In this document: one piece after another, positions 10,301 to 22,917 of the stretch
Layout: the number at the start of each line of letters is the position of its first letter
Position numbering within the stretch: the stretch's first letter is position 1
Assembly (NCBI RefSeq): GCF_023898315.1
Contig: NC_064616.1
Span: 541,313,602-541,377,601 of the forward strand
DNA from: Schistocerca nitens
Lineage: Eukaryota > Arthropoda > Insecta > Orthoptera > Acrididae
Direction: 5' to 3'
Length of the DNA: 64,000 bases
The notes under the pieces: model-generated
What the model was told of the DNA's origin: nothing
Database searches by the model: none
Seen by the model: the letters and a program-made list of their open reading frames with translations, nothing else
Position numbers and translations under genes: made by a program

Positions 10301-12640
10301 GACACACAATAAGTATTTAAGAAATGGTGAAGTTTGTCAAATTCGTAGCTTTCGAGATGGCAGGAGAACTGTATACCTCTGGCGTTGCTTTATCAGACAG
10401 CACATGCGCAGCACGGTGGGCACAAATTCTAGGTTGTTGCCACATCGGTATACAGGTAACTTGGCCAAACGTGGTCATAATTGTGAAGCTAATTTCTGTT
10501 TTCGTTGGTAGTTTCTCTGACACAATTTTTCACTGTTACTATTCGCTCTAATTTAATATCCATAGTTATTAGCAGTTGGCCTCTGCTGTATCGCTAAGTG
10601 TTAAAAATGGAGATGAAATTGTATTGAAATTCTATATCTATGGGATTTCTTCGCATATACTCGGTGATAGCCTCTGGCTTTGTGGATGCTGCTGAGTTTC
10701 ACAATAATGTGCTGTCCAGTTTATGATTTCGACCTTGCAGAGATAATATATGAAGAACATGGTATGCAGTCTAAATCACTCATTTCTGCTGAAGATCTAT
10801 TATTAGTTAACTCCTTCTACATTATTAGTTAACTCTTTCTACATTTATCCGAACGATGTTGACATTCTGTTAGAATTCGCGTGGACATCAGAAGAAACTG
10901 AAAAGTCCCTGAAATGTGTTTCGAACGATGATATTTTGCAAATTAAAGTCTGGGAACAAAAACACAGTACCTTCCAGGTACAGAGAACGATGTACAGTGA
11001 AAAATTACGGGCTACATATTTTTAGTTAAACGACAGAAGGAGGAAAAGCTTGCACATAATCGGTGTGTAAGACGGTTTAGTTTCGTAAAATATGAATAAG
11101 AAATGTCTAAACGTATAAAAGAATGCACCGAAATAAAACACGCAGAAGTGTGAAGCTAAAACCAATAAAACAAATTGCAACACATCTTGAGAGTCAGTGC
11201 ACTATAGTTGCTTGAGATCGTGGAGACTGGGCCCTCTAAATTGCAAGTGCGATGAACATTACTGATTTCTAGTCTTACGAAATCTGTATCAAGTAAATCT
11301 GTAGAGGAGATATCATTAATATTTAGTACTCTAGAGAAATTCGTAGCTCATGTGAAGATGAAGCTTCTTGTTGTCCCGTAAGATGCTGTTTGTAAAGCAA
11401 ATCAGTCAGATTTAATGCAAAAGCCCACTTAACTATTTCAAACAAAATCAGGTCCACGACGATTGCACAGCCGATGAAAGATATGACACATTAGTACTCA
11501 ACAATGCCGGTAATAAATATCAGTTGATTATCGTTTCCACAGTTTTGTATCTCTTTCCAGGAGCACTAAGGCAAATAAGAACCAACAATTTTAAAGCAGG
11601 TAACTTGCAGAAATCTTGTAATCGACGTAACCAAATCTGAATAAATGGGAGAGAATAATTTACAATGTTACATCGGAAACTTCTCCTTACTATTTAAAGC
11701 CAATAATTTATTGATTTTGTTAGACTCTGGTCTTGGACGTAACGACACCTCTGTCCTTAGGAGTGCGGGAGAAAAGATTGTTAACGTAACTGGCATTCCA
11801 CAGGGAACTTACAGTGTGATTCAACATCTGGATAGAAAATAATTTTGACAGTCTAAAGCTTTACTCAGAGAATTCTCAGGCCATTTTACTTGCATTACTT
11901 CTTTGTCATTTCGGGTATACTAACAGAAGAAAATCGTTGAACTTCAGTCGTTTCTGAAAAGTCGCATCATTTTACGCATTTGATCAAGTATGCATGGTAC
12001 ACTGCACAATATCCACAACAATGACCACGGCGATTTCTTTCTCCATTCTGGGTCTCTCCAACTAGGACCAGTAATTGTTGTGCATTACTGCTTTAATTTA
12101 TTATTTATCAAGTGTGCCTGGTGTAAGGAAAATGTTTGTATTCGTCATCGAATTGACACTTCGCATTTTTGTGACAACTACAGGGAATAAACTAGGAACT
12201 GTTTCATTGTTGGCAAAGTACCACTGTTCAAGAATTATCGTAAGAACTGTGCTACAGAAATTGTTATAAAGTATTTAATGTAAACAATTCAAGTCCCGTT
12301 TGAGGAAGTCATCTATAATGTGACATCATACACTGCATCATTTTCTTCCCTCTGCTAGTCACTTACGTAACAGTGACATTTAGAACAGTTAAGCTGTCGG
12401 TATAAACTGCTAGTTATTCGAAATTTTATGGTTTAAGACTTTTGTGCTATGGCTTAAGAGCTTAAAATTCAGATTTGTGCACATTCGACTTCGTGGTAAG
12501 TGGTGCTACGACCTCTTGGCATAGCTGCGGCTGCTTATTCACCGAACCGCGCAAGCGAAGTAGGGCTGAACATACCACTGGTACAAGCGTTTCTTCGTGG
12601 AGCAGAAATCAGTATCTTTAACGTAGGTTTTGACGTATCG
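10301..12640. other. AT-rich spacer, nothing recognised
   Basis: Only short unrelated open frames; no element ends, splice structure or motifs recognised. Confidence 0.5.
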
Positions 12641-12649
12641 GAAGTTACC

Positions 12650-12800
12650 ATTCCCTGTTAAGTCCATCTCCTCCTTCCCCATCTCTCTATTCATCTCCTT
12701 CTCTCTCTGTCCATCCCTCCTGTCCCAGATCCATGTTCATCTCCTTCTCCTCCCCCTCTGCCTCTCCATATTATTCTCCCACTTCTCTCTCGACACTATC
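12650..12800 (+). repeat. Pyrimidine-rich degenerate minisatellite
   Basis: Units such as TCCATCTCCTCCTTCCCC, CTCTGTCCATCCCTCCTG and TCATCTCCTTCTCCTCCCC resemble the tract at 9690-9842. Confidence 0.6.
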
Positions 12801-14860
12801 ACACCCACCCCTATATGTGGTTTCTGATTCTTACGCCCACAATGTTCCTTTCCACACAGTAAGTAGTATGTTTACCCAGATAACTGAAATTGATCTGTGA
12901 GTTTTTAAAGAGATTTTTATCCGCGGATTTGCCCAAATAAGCACTTGGCAGCCGTTTTTCACATGTATTAGTACACCTGTATTACCTGAATCTCTAGCGA
13001 ATTTCGTCCTGCAGTTTCGTTGCTACTCTTCAGGAGTCAAACAGTGTGGGACCAATCTCGCAGAAATTCTGATCTTCTTCGTGTCATATGTTATAATACG
13101 GGATAGTGATAGTGGAGGAATTCCCGTTGATTCATAGAGTTTCTCACAAGTCGCACTGAGATCGTCTTGAAGTCTCCGTTCATTTGTTGGTTCTTAGATT
13201 TCCGTCTATGCTCATACGACCACCGCGAAGCTGAGTACCCCACCATGAAACTGTCCAACGGTCCACTGTACACTTACCACAAACTTCACTTAATGCACCG
13301 TGGATTTCTGTTGAGTTTTTGCCGCGTAATGTTTCCGTCTTGATTTACATTATCTGGTCTTCAACAGTCACAGTACCCGGGACCCCTGCCGGGTCCATTT
13401 CTCTCTCTCGCCGGTTTTATGTTAGAATACACAGCGAAAAACAAAAACAGGTGCTTCTTCCTCAAGCTCCCAACTACATCTGCGTAATTTTAATTGTTGT
13501 TGCATCAAGCAGTCTACAGTAATACCAACCTGTATGTTAATTATGAAATTCCCATCGTATCTCCTGAGATGTGTGTTGTACAAGCATATAACTTTGCAGG
13601 TCCACCTAGAGGTATATTAAAATAGTGCAATAAAATTTGTTACGAATAGAATTATTAGTAAAGAACTAATAATTTAAAACGTCATGCATGATGTGTCAGT
13701 TCTAATGCAGGAACATCGAGAATTTAGTTTCCAGTAAACCTTTTTTCTTTCGTTATTTGGTGGCGAGCTTGAATGAGAAAAAATGTCGTAAGGGTGTGAA
13801 ATTATGTGCAAGAAAATTACTTCTAGTACCTGTCCAAACTATGCCCTGTTGACAAACCAAATTTATTACCTGTTGTGATTTTCTCGTACTCGTGCAATAC
13901 CTTCGGCGCTTTCGTAATAGTGTTCCGGATGGTAGTGTACTCAGTGGTTGTTGTTCTTTATTTTACATTAAGGCCTGATTTTCTGCGTAGTGAGCTGCTT
14001 ATCCGCTATAACAAGCCGCGATAGATTCAGCGACCCTATTATGAGCATGTAATGGCATTTTATTATGGCAGTGACTGTTTTCCCCAATCGAAGTACTAAC
14101 GGTTCACCTTTAACGCAGTGGACATCAAAACCCTAGTGCCTACAAGGTGACAGACGTGAGTGCCCCAGGCACCATGTACCCAGTATCAGGCCGTGATAGA
14201 AAGCAGTTATATCACGCTCGAACGCTCGACCCCGATGCCGATGGTCAGATATTTGTTAGCCGCATCCTGATCAGATGACACGCCTAAATATTCCGCTCTC
14301 TCATTACCATCCCACCAACTCCACCACCTCCACCCTTCGTCCAGTTCAGTGGTTATGAATATTTCAATTTCTCATGCTTTTAGATCGAACTGTAAAAAAC
14401 ATGAAATGTACAACTGTACGTTCAATTTAAGTACAATGAGTCATAAAATTAGTCTTTTGTAGCGTAGGACGTGATCTAGCAGCACTTTCAGTTTCATGAA
14501 CAGTGACAGGCAAATGAAATGACTCGACATCGGAATGGTGTGTGAACATCACTGTAGCGTATGATTTCAATATTAAGAAGAGGTATTAGTGTCAACTATC
14601 CTCTCAATATTTTGAAGATATGGAAAGGCTTTTTTCATGCATTCCCACAAGAGGGCACTCTTGTAGTAGTTCTTCAGTCATATCAGACTATATGTTATTG
14701 TTAATCTTACTTGTTAAACATTTATTGTGAAAGTTACTTCACTGGAAACTAGAGAATTAATGTGTCATTAAATTGCGAATATGAAAGACAGAGGAGACGG
14801 TTACACATCTGAGCCGTTTATTTTGTAAAGTGTTGGTTGAAATTACGGCTGATCACGTTT
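12801..14860. other. AT-rich spacer, nothing recognised
   Basis: No supported exon or element. Confidence 0.45.
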
Positions 14861-14924
14861 GATAAAACTTATTTAAAATCAGTCGTTGACATACTGCACA
14901 TGTTTAAGACTGTGTAGAGAAACG

Positions 14925-15310
14925 TACTTACATATAACAAGCGCTGTCGCTGTGCAGCAAAAGATTGTAGTGAACTGCGCGTAACAGAGCTCCGATAATG
15001 CAGCTGCTGGAATTGTCCACCTCCTGTACCTCTGGCACCAACCTGGCAGACGAAGGAAGACGAGTGTCTCAACCAATGAAATGCCCTTATCCCCCACGCC
15101 ATACAGTGGGCGGAACAGGGCGTGATCTGGACGGAGCTTACAGCTGTTGACCTTCTGAGACTTCATGTCCTTCTACCAGCTAAAAGGGTCCCGGCAAAGG
15201 CAGCTAGAAACACAATCATGTAGGCCATTGAGAGGGGTCGTCGTGCGTATGACGTCAGCTGGAATACTGTTCGGGGGCTCCTCCTCTTGGACCTCGGAAT
15301 ACTGTCTCTG
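14925..15310 (-). promoter_or_regulatory. GC-richer island with possible minus-strand 5' exon signals
   Basis: On the minus strand this island contains an ATTGG (CCAAT box) near 15080. It also has an initiator-like GCAGTTCAC near 14970 and a consensus donor (AT|GTAAGT) near 14930. Farther upstream, a short frame from the ATG at 15228 begins MAYMIVFLAAFAGTLLA and reaches a GTAGAA donor-like site at 15176, so it resembles a signal-peptide exon. The parts do not obviously join into one transcript, so this is only a lead. Confidence 0.25.
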
Positions 15311-15570
15311 CAGTTCATGAGACTTTTAACACCAGCCTCATGAACTGTATGTTGTAAAGTGCTGATGCACATCATTAAGCATTTCTTATATTTAAAAGTA
15401 TTAAATAAACTCTTGTAAGTCATAATAGTACCCACCATCAAAGACTTAATGTTAAGTGCTATCTTACTGTGTTGATAAATACAGTAACTCAGAAAGATCA
15501 CGAAGCATCCCCTTGAAGAAGTTTCCTCACTGCAAGTTTTTTCCAGTTTCATGTTCCTCTCGTTCTCCAA

Positions 15571-16361
15571 ATGCCTTGTTTAAATGGAGGTTCTTGGCCT
15601 AACGTAGAGAGAAACCACTCTGTGACGCAATTCGGGGAACTTAGACGTTACTGTAGAAATTATCTTTTGCACTACTTTGTCAAACGTTGCACCATGTCAC
15701 CCAAGAAAAGAGCGAATTGTACTTCAAAGGCGTTTAGTTTATTGAACCAGTCAAATGAGGCATAAGCGAGCCCACCTCTGGAGATTACAGAGCTGCAGCC
15801 ATTGACAGTGATGTAATCTGAAGCCAGAAGAAGTTTCGAGACTGAACCCAAGGAACTGTCAATGTATGACAGAATCTGGCACCGCTTGAAACACAGTCCT
15901 ATTCGCTGTTTTATTGCAGAAGAAATCTGTCATCCACACGAATACTAAAAGGATTCCGCAAAATTTCGGTTACACGATAACTCACAAAAATCTAAAAGGC
16001 TGTAAATTCAAATTCATATTTGGGACTACAGTTATGAATAACTTCAGTTTGCAACAATCAAATAGCAATAACATCGTCAAAACAAACCATACACTGAGAT
16101 ATATTGACAGAATACTTAGCAAATGTAACAGGTCTACTGAGAGATTGCCTACACTAATCCAGTACGTCCTCTTCTGGAATATAGCTATGTGGTGCGGGAT
16201 CCCCAGCAGACGGAATTGACGGAAGACATCGAAAATGTTTAAAGAAGGGCAGATCGTTTTGTATTATCGCAAAATAGGGGAGAGAGTGCCACGAATATGA
16301 CACTTTAGTTAGGATGGCAGTCATTCAAAGAAAGACGTTTTTCGTAGAGGCAGGATCTGCT
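15571..16361. other. Spacer, nothing recognised
   Basis: A 101-codon frame at 15914-16219 has no recognisable motif and is not called. Confidence 0.4.
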
Positions 16362-16522
16362 AAATGGTTCAAATGGCTCTGAGCAGTACGGGATGTAACA
16401 TCTAAGGTCAGCAGTCCCCTAGAACTTAGAACTACTTAAATGGATGGGATTCGAACCTGCGACCGTAGCGGTCGCGCGGTTCCAGACTGAAGCGCCTAGA
16501 ACCATTCGGCCACACCGGCGGC
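16362..16522 (-). mobile_element. tRNA-derived SINE, Leu/Ser-like head (family A), internally deleted
   Basis: On the minus strand the head carries a box B (GGTTCGAATCC) and a long variable arm, GACCGCTACGGTC. The tail is TCTAAGTTCTAGGGGACT ... GAGCCATTTGAACCATTT. Relative to the copy at 26422, about 45 bases between head and tail are missing. Confidence 0.8.
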
Positions 16523-17520
16523 TAGAATCTTCTCATTAAATTTCGGTCACCATCTATCTCCCCCGAAAACGAAATTATTTTCTTTTGGCGCCCACCTCCG
16601 TAGGGAAATGATTATCGCAATAAAATAAAAGAAAACAGACGTCGCACGGAGACATTTAAATTTTCGTTATTTTCACGCGCTATTTGAGATGGGAATGGTA
16701 GAGACATAGCTTAAAGGTGTTTCAATGAATCCTATGCTGGACACTTTAATTACGAAACGTAGAGTATTCGTGTGGATGTAGAAGAAGCACATCTGTTTAT
16801 TTCGACAACATATTTCGAATGCTTAATTTCTTTTCAATACGTAGTTTTCTCTCCTCAGCAAATTGTCTTAATTTTTAATCTGTCTATTTCGTGTTTAGCA
16901 GTAGCGTCCCTGTCAAAACTACATCTGTGCTGGTCGACGGATCTAAATTAATTACCTTTGGTGATAAAGCTTGTAAATCTGACAGCGTACTCTTCTCTTT
17001 TCATTTCGGCAATCTCTATCAAAAACAATGCGACATTAATTCCAAAGACGCTAGTACGTAGAAACATGTTTCCAAAGAAGCTGAATATCTGTCAATTATA
17101 TGTACGTTTCCCTTGCTGGTGCTTTTGACAGCCTTTGCTGCATATCCGTGCCAACTGGGAATTTTTTCTGATGCAAAAAGTCACCCTTTAACTATCATTT
17201 CAAAGGAATCCGCAAAAGCTCATATTCTAAGTTCTGTTCATCATCTTCGGAAAGGAAATTATCTCAATAAATACTTGTACTATTCGCATTAACAGGGTCA
17301 GTTCTTTTACAGCGTGACACTCATTTGAGCTGTAGTTCTCATATCTTTAAGTAATCGATTGTAAGAGACCTCCGCAGTTTTATATGAAACATTTTAGCAT
17401 TCAGTAATAACACAATAACTTCTAATTTTGCTCATTTTATGACAATTCGACCAGCAAGAAGAATAGCTAATATGAACTTCATTCTATCACTTCTAATGGG
17501 GGAATTTTAGAATTTGCGTG
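16523..17520. other. AT-rich spacer, nothing recognised
   Basis: No feature recognised. Confidence 0.45.
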
Positions 17521-18110
17521 CATTAACAACGCACGTGTAGCGTTCTCGCCACTCGCTTCTCGTTTCCCGTATTCCTGACGACTTCATGCCGTTTCGTCCT
17601 GGGCCAATGATATTTACAAGACCAGCACCGAACTTGTGACGTCACACTAGTCAGCTAATCCGCACACTTCGTGAAAGCAAGGCTCCGTGCACGGCCGATG
17701 GGAAGTCAATATTTAATTGAAAAGTTGTCAAACAATGGCCTTAATTTTGTCGTATGCTATCGAGAACTTCCAAGTACATAATGACGCATTCAGGAATTAC
17801 TAAATTTGTCTGAAGTAGTTACTCGCTTCTCGCCGGAGATGGCTGCTGGCACTCATAAGACCTGTAGTGTCACGTGCTGTGACACACGTGCCGCTACCTG
17901 TCTTTGTTGTGGGCCTCAGTTCGGCCAGCAGACTGCGCGAGTAGCCACTGTGGCATGTAGTGGGTCCCGGCAGCTTATCGGTGTGACGTGTGACGCTACT
18001 TGCATAGTCGCTAGGAGATGCTACTGGAAACCTCAGTGCCTTAATTGAACTATTCATGTCATAGTGTTTGTGAGTGTGTGTCATTCAGTACAAAGTGGAA
18101 CGCACAAGTG
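17520..18110. promoter_or_regulatory. GC-richer island with CRE-like and E-box motifs
   Basis: A TGACGTCA palindrome at about 17638 is followed by two CACGTG-type motifs (GTCACGTGCTGTGACACACGTG, two overlapping reads) near 17870-17890 and a TTCAGTAC initiator-like site near 18084. It could be a regulatory island, but no attached coding exon is identified. Confidence 0.2.
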
Positions 18111-18513
18111 AAGTGTTGACATAAATGCGGACGAAAAAAGAAACAACTGAAAATCAGACGTCCAGAGCATGGAGACCGAGTAAATGCATCTCAAGGATGA
18201 AACACATGGATAAAAAACACTGGATATAGCCAATGAAGATGATTTATAAACAAAAAAAGCGAAACTCCAATGGCAAAAGCCTAACTGACTCCAATTAGTT
18301 GTAAAAACAGAACATCTTTCCATGATGTTTGAAGTAACTGAGGAGCGACGGAAAACGAAATCAATGACAGTTTCTGTACATTTATGTAGCTGAGAGTTAA
18401 TGTTTGCTGTCTCATTGCTAGAAGGCGATATAATACACACTTAAAATGTCTGAAATGTACCGGCATCTATGCACTAAAAACACCAGAACAATGCATTAAA
18501 TTAGGGATATATG

Positions 18514-20191
18514 TGTTACCGGCCAAACCTGATTTTAGGATGAAATCGTTCATCCTGATACCATTAGGATAAGACAGTTTAGTCTAGGTCAAATCGGTTT
18601 ATCCTATTTAGGATTAACATGCTTTAGGATAATCTCGTACATCCTACGCTGAACTAATTTTGCCTAGTAGGAACGCATATCGCTGCCTATACGAACAGGC
18701 AATCCCCCAATCATCTTTGGCTCGCCCTCGCGCTTCTCAACCGCTCTTCGCTCGCACTGTCCTTTGTCTTTAACGGTATGTTACATCGACGAGTGCGTGT
18801 GTTAAGCTGTTGTTTGCGTTTAAAAGATTTTATTTTAAATTCATTGTAGGCCATCTCACAAAATTTCTTCTCCTTCGTGCGTTAACATCAAAGAGGGCTG
18901 AGTAAGTGGCTCATAATTTGAATGACATATTCCTAACTGTAGGGGCGTCGTGCAATCTTCAGTCTGATATTGGCAGAGAATTTGTCAATAATGTTACAAG
19001 TGAACTCGCAAAGCACAGTGGCACAGTGAAAGTCCGGGTTTTGTTGAACGTGCCAACCAAGACATTGAAAATAAGATAAGTTCTTGGTTAATGGACAACA
19101 ATTCGACGAAATGGTCTGAAGGATTAAGGTAACTCGGAATGAAACCTAGAGTAGGAATTTCCACTCCCTCGTTCCCTCAAGATACCATAAATGATATTCA
19201 GGGTGAAGATGGCCTAAAGAAGAAAATCTAAGGTGTCAGCAATACTGAACAGTAGAAGACAGTGATGATGATAACATTGTAAAAATTGACACAAACGACA
19301 TTCAAAATGGTAGAAAAATTGCAACAGAAAATTTAAAAAAACAACCCAAAAGAATGAAAGCTTCCTCTGACAAATCCTATCCACCAGCTGGCATTGGAGA
19401 CAATGTAACCATACCTATTCCAGATGTACATAAAGGCAGAGGTGACCGAAACATAATTGGAGTAAAACTTCAAAAGACCGATGAGAGCCTCTACAAAGTT
19501 GGCACCAAACGTGGCGTACTTCAAAAACATTGCAGGTATAATTTTATTAAATTTTCCATTATTTTTTCTAATAAAACATTTAAATACATTTGTTTTAACG
19601 TCTTTTTTATTTTTGTAGAACTGATTTCGACGTATGCATTCTGAAGTTTTTAGATATGGGAGATATTAACCAGGATATTGAAATATTTTTAAGAACTACA
19701 GCCACAAAACATTCTGTTGGATCAGGCCAAGACTTCGTGAAATGCAGATGCATGAGACTCTCTACAACAAACAAATGCATTGTAAGAAAAACAAAGTACT
19801 TTGCAGTTTCAAGTGCCACCAAAGAAAATCTTTAAAAAATAGGTAAATAAGCAAATCGCAGATAAGGTGATTTCTGTGGATGGAAATATATAAGTTCATC
19901 TAGTGACACATATGAAATTACTGATTGGTTAATTCATGACTTTAATGTATCATATTGACTGTTTTACTTCTATTCCTTTATTTAGTTTACTTTGGAAAGC
20001 TTATAGATGATACATACCAGGTGAAATTTGTTCACACATGGGCGTACCAGTTTATCCTAAAGCATGAAAATTCTAAATAGGATAAACCTATTCTACCTAG
20101 GCTAAACTGTATTATCCTATCGGTAACAGGATGAACAGCTTTGCCCTAACCGAAACTAGTTCATCCTAGAATCGGGTTTGGCCAGTAACAT
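18514..20191 (+). mobile_element. Ginger-like cut-and-paste DNA transposon, degenerate
   Basis: The element is 1678 bp with inverted termini of roughly 120 bp that start TGTTACCGGCCAAACC at the left and end GGTTTGGCCAGTAACA at the right. The inner termini are rich in TTTAGGATAA and GTTCATCCT motifs. TATG flanks both ends (18510-18513 and 20192-20195). A TGTNR start and a 4-bp duplication are the pattern described for Ginger transposons, which encode gypsy-type integrases. The internal coding relic fits this assignment. Confidence 0.8.
18940..19835 (+). pseudogene. Ginger-like integrase/transposase relic with a recognisable intron
   Basis: Fragments in order: LQSDIGREFVNN (a catalytic-acid segment of the integrase core, near 18953), VERANQDIENK- and DNNSTKWSEGL-like pieces (19040-19130), then KSYPPAGIGDNVTIPIPDV, GRGDRNIIGV and LYKVGTKRGVLQKHC (19374-19535). 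A probable 83-nt intron (19536-19618, GTATAA...TTTTTGTAG) is followed in frame by RTDFDVCILKF, HSVGSGQDFVKCRCM and a stop at 19835. This matches the C-terminal part of KRBA2-like, gypsy-integrase-derived proteins. Stops and frameshifts in the core, and loss of the N-terminus, make it inactive. Confidence 0.72.
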
Positions 20192-20424
20192 ATGCACTTA
20201 AATATCGTAAACTAAAAATACATCAACCGTACACTTTAAAGGAACTTATGCGTATCATTCTTATGTTAGATTGGGTAAAGCAATGCAATATGTCTACAGT
20301 TTAAAGAACACGTAGTTAATATACATGTCATTCCATTTTCGCTTCTGCTCACACACTCAGCGGTTAAATGTCATTCGGATCCTGACTAATCAGCCTACAT
20401 AAGAGTAAATTTATCGATTCTACA

Positions 20425-21110
20425 TTAACCCTTCGGTGGGCGCGCTTGCGGAAGATAGCCGCAAGATTTAGTTTTCTATTAGTATCACAGATAGCGCTAC
20501 AATTACGTCCACGTCCAGATACGGATTTGTTGTTGTCAATGGTTGTCACCACTTGCTACATTTGCGCGATTCATGCCTTCAGTAGTTCAGTCGCTAATCT
20601 TGTTTGAAGCATGAGTGTTGTGTTTGCGGTGTGTTTGCCGCTACGCGTCTTGTAATGTAAGTATTTTCTATACTTGTGTTTTTCTTTCACCTCAAGGCAA
20701 TCATTCTTTTATATTAGTATATAGTGAATATTCGAAACGAATCAAAGTTCACATATACAATTTTCATTACATTTTACAGTATAGGATATTGATTTGCTGC
20801 AATATATTACTTTTACAAAAACATATTTCATTAGATCTCATAAAAGCGTGGAAATGAAGAAAAAGAAGGCATTTTACAAGCAGCGTCTCATTGTGCGTCC
20901 TGGAGAATATGAGGAAATACTGTGTCAACTGTCAGAAGAAGAATTAGAAGAACTGTCAGATTCATGTGAATATGAGTAGGAAGAGGACGTTATTGAAGAA
21001 GAAAACCACAGCAGTGACTCTGAACAATCAACAGAGGAAAGAGATGACCACGTGGTTGTATAGGGGAGTCAACAAGCAGAGGATTATCGATTTTACGTAG
21101 GAATACACAC
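20425..21110 (+). mobile_element. piggyBac-like left end and N-terminal relic
   Basis: TTAA at 20425-20428 is followed by CCCTTCGGTGGGCGCGC, the target-plus-terminus style of piggyBac elements. An acidic open segment follows at 20853-21060 (LSEEELEELSDS, DVIEEENHSSDSEQSTEE, with stops), which resembles the acidic N-terminus of piggyBac transposases. No DDD core or matching right end is present; a GGGTTAA at 21288 does not pair well with the left terminus. Confidence 0.4.
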
Positions 21111-21480
21111 AAATTTTAAATTAAAATTGTTAATGTATACTTTATTTGCTGTTTTACTCAAAGGGAAACCAAAGAAGTATTAGTATGGTTTACTGATGAC
21201 TGATTTCGCTCTTTACATTGCGATGACTTGGTCACTCTTCACGTTGACAAACTCTGTGGAATTTTTTAGAAATATACTTCAGTTGTGGGTTAAGTTGCGT
21301 CGTAGATTGTTATGTAAATTTGAAAATCAACAATTTGCATGGCTTTAGGTTTGTACAACCTGCCATGGGTGCTTCAGTATTTCTTCTACCACAGTGACAT
21401 TTATTGGAGCATATGAAATGAAATACTCACAGATTCTGAACGGTTTGCGTTAGGACATTCAAACTGCACAGCTGCCCGCG
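21111..21480. other. Spacer between transposon relics
   Basis: Nothing recognised. Confidence 0.4.
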
Positions 21481-21487
21481 GGGCAAG

Positions 21488-22150
21488 ATGGGAATTAGTA
21501 TGTGCATGCCTAAGGTTTGGTTTAGCAACGAGGCCCACTTTCATTTGGATGGCTTCGTCAATAAGCAAACTTGGCGCATTTGGGGAACTGAGAATCCGCA
21601 TTTCGCAATCGAGAAGGCCCTTCACCATCAATGGTTGACTGTGTGGTGTGCAATGTCCAGTCACGGAATAATCGGTGCGTTATTACTTGATGGCACGGTG
21701 ATTACCAAACGGTACGTGAAGGTTTTGGAAGATGATTTCATCTCCATTATGCGAAGTGACCCTGATTTTTACAAGGTGTGGATAATTAAAGACTGAGCTC
21801 GAACCCATCGAAGCAGTAGAGTGTTTGATGTCCTGGAGGAGCACTTTGGGGACCGCATACTGGCTCTGGAGTACACAGAGGCCATTGTATTGAGCCCCGA
21901 TTTTCCGCCATGATCTCCGGATCTTAACACATGCGACTCCTTTTTGTTGGGCTATATTAAAGACAAGGTGTTCAGCAATAACACCATAACCATTGCTGAG
22001 CTGAAAATAGTCATACAGGAGGTCATCGACAGCATCTATCTTCCGACACTTCAGCGGATCTTGCAGAATTTCGCTATTCGTCTGCGCCACATCATTGCCA
22101 ATGATGGCAGGCATATCGAACATGCCAAACCTAAATCTTTATATGTATAG
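21488..22150 (+). pseudogene. Tc1/mariner-type transposase, C-terminal two-thirds
   Basis: The visible frame gives KVWFSNEAHFHLDGFVNKQ, WRIWGTENPH, LTVWCAMSSHGIIG and VLEDDFISIM. After a stop at about 21794, DVLEEHFGDRIL, PDLNTCDSFLLGYIKDKVF and a FAIRLRHIIANDGRHIEH tail follow. This is the DD41D-like layout of insect mariner relatives. The second catalytic D is followed by a stop codon (D*ARTH), another stop lies before SPDLN, and the first acidic residue is N (WFSNEAHF). It is clearly dead. No inverted termini were identified. Confidence 0.75.
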
Positions 22151-22489
22151 TAACGTTTACAAGTCTATTACAGTGTATGCACACCACACTTAGTAACTAA
22201 TTTACGTTTCTTTTCATTTAGTTCAATAATTGTCAGCCTATACTACTAGAAAAGTATCCCCGTCACGTTTTGCAAGTTTCCACGTAACAGCATCTGCTTG
22301 AACAGTTTTACTCTTGGAGGGGCTTAAAGGCATTGCAGAACTGGCTTCAGGATTCAGGAAATTGATGTCTTTCACTATTGTGCCAAACAAGTTACGTGCT
22401 TTAATTTGAAGTAGAAATACCACCAACACTGACAAATACAGCTAGTCCGGTATCTACCAACTTACTTTCAACTGCTGTTAATCTGTGTA
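22151..22489. other. Spacer, nothing recognised
   Basis: No feature recognised. Confidence 0.4.
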
Positions 22490-22874
22490 TGTGGGTCGAA
22501 CATTCAGGAATTTCAGAACCAGGTATATATAACATCTCAGAGCACTCAAAAGCAATAGCTCACACTCAACATTCGCAGACCACCTGATAGCACACAATCA
22601 CCACCCAACAAACATTGAAACTGTCTTACACATCCTAAAACTACTAGCAGCTTATACCAAAAACTAACTATAGAAGAAAACAATCACATCCAGAAACCAG
22701 TAGAACAAGGAAAGAAAGTACTAAATGAATACACATTACTGTGCAATGAAACCCTCTGTGTGATAATTAAAGAACTATACAAAAAAAAAAACCCACACCA
22801 AAACAACTCATGAGAAGAAAGAAATCTCTCTCTCTCTCTCTCTTTCTCTGCCCCAATCCAGAACACACACACAC

Positions 22875-22917
<43 letters not shown>

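Noticed and set aside
15163-15570. A 135-codon minus-strand frame as a protein gene
   Set aside because: The first two-thirds are low-complexity AT-rich coding with no motif; only the short signal-like segment near its end was worth noting.
21288-21294. GGGTTAA as the right end of the piggyBac-like element
   Set aside because: Bases inside it do not pair with the left terminus beyond CCC.
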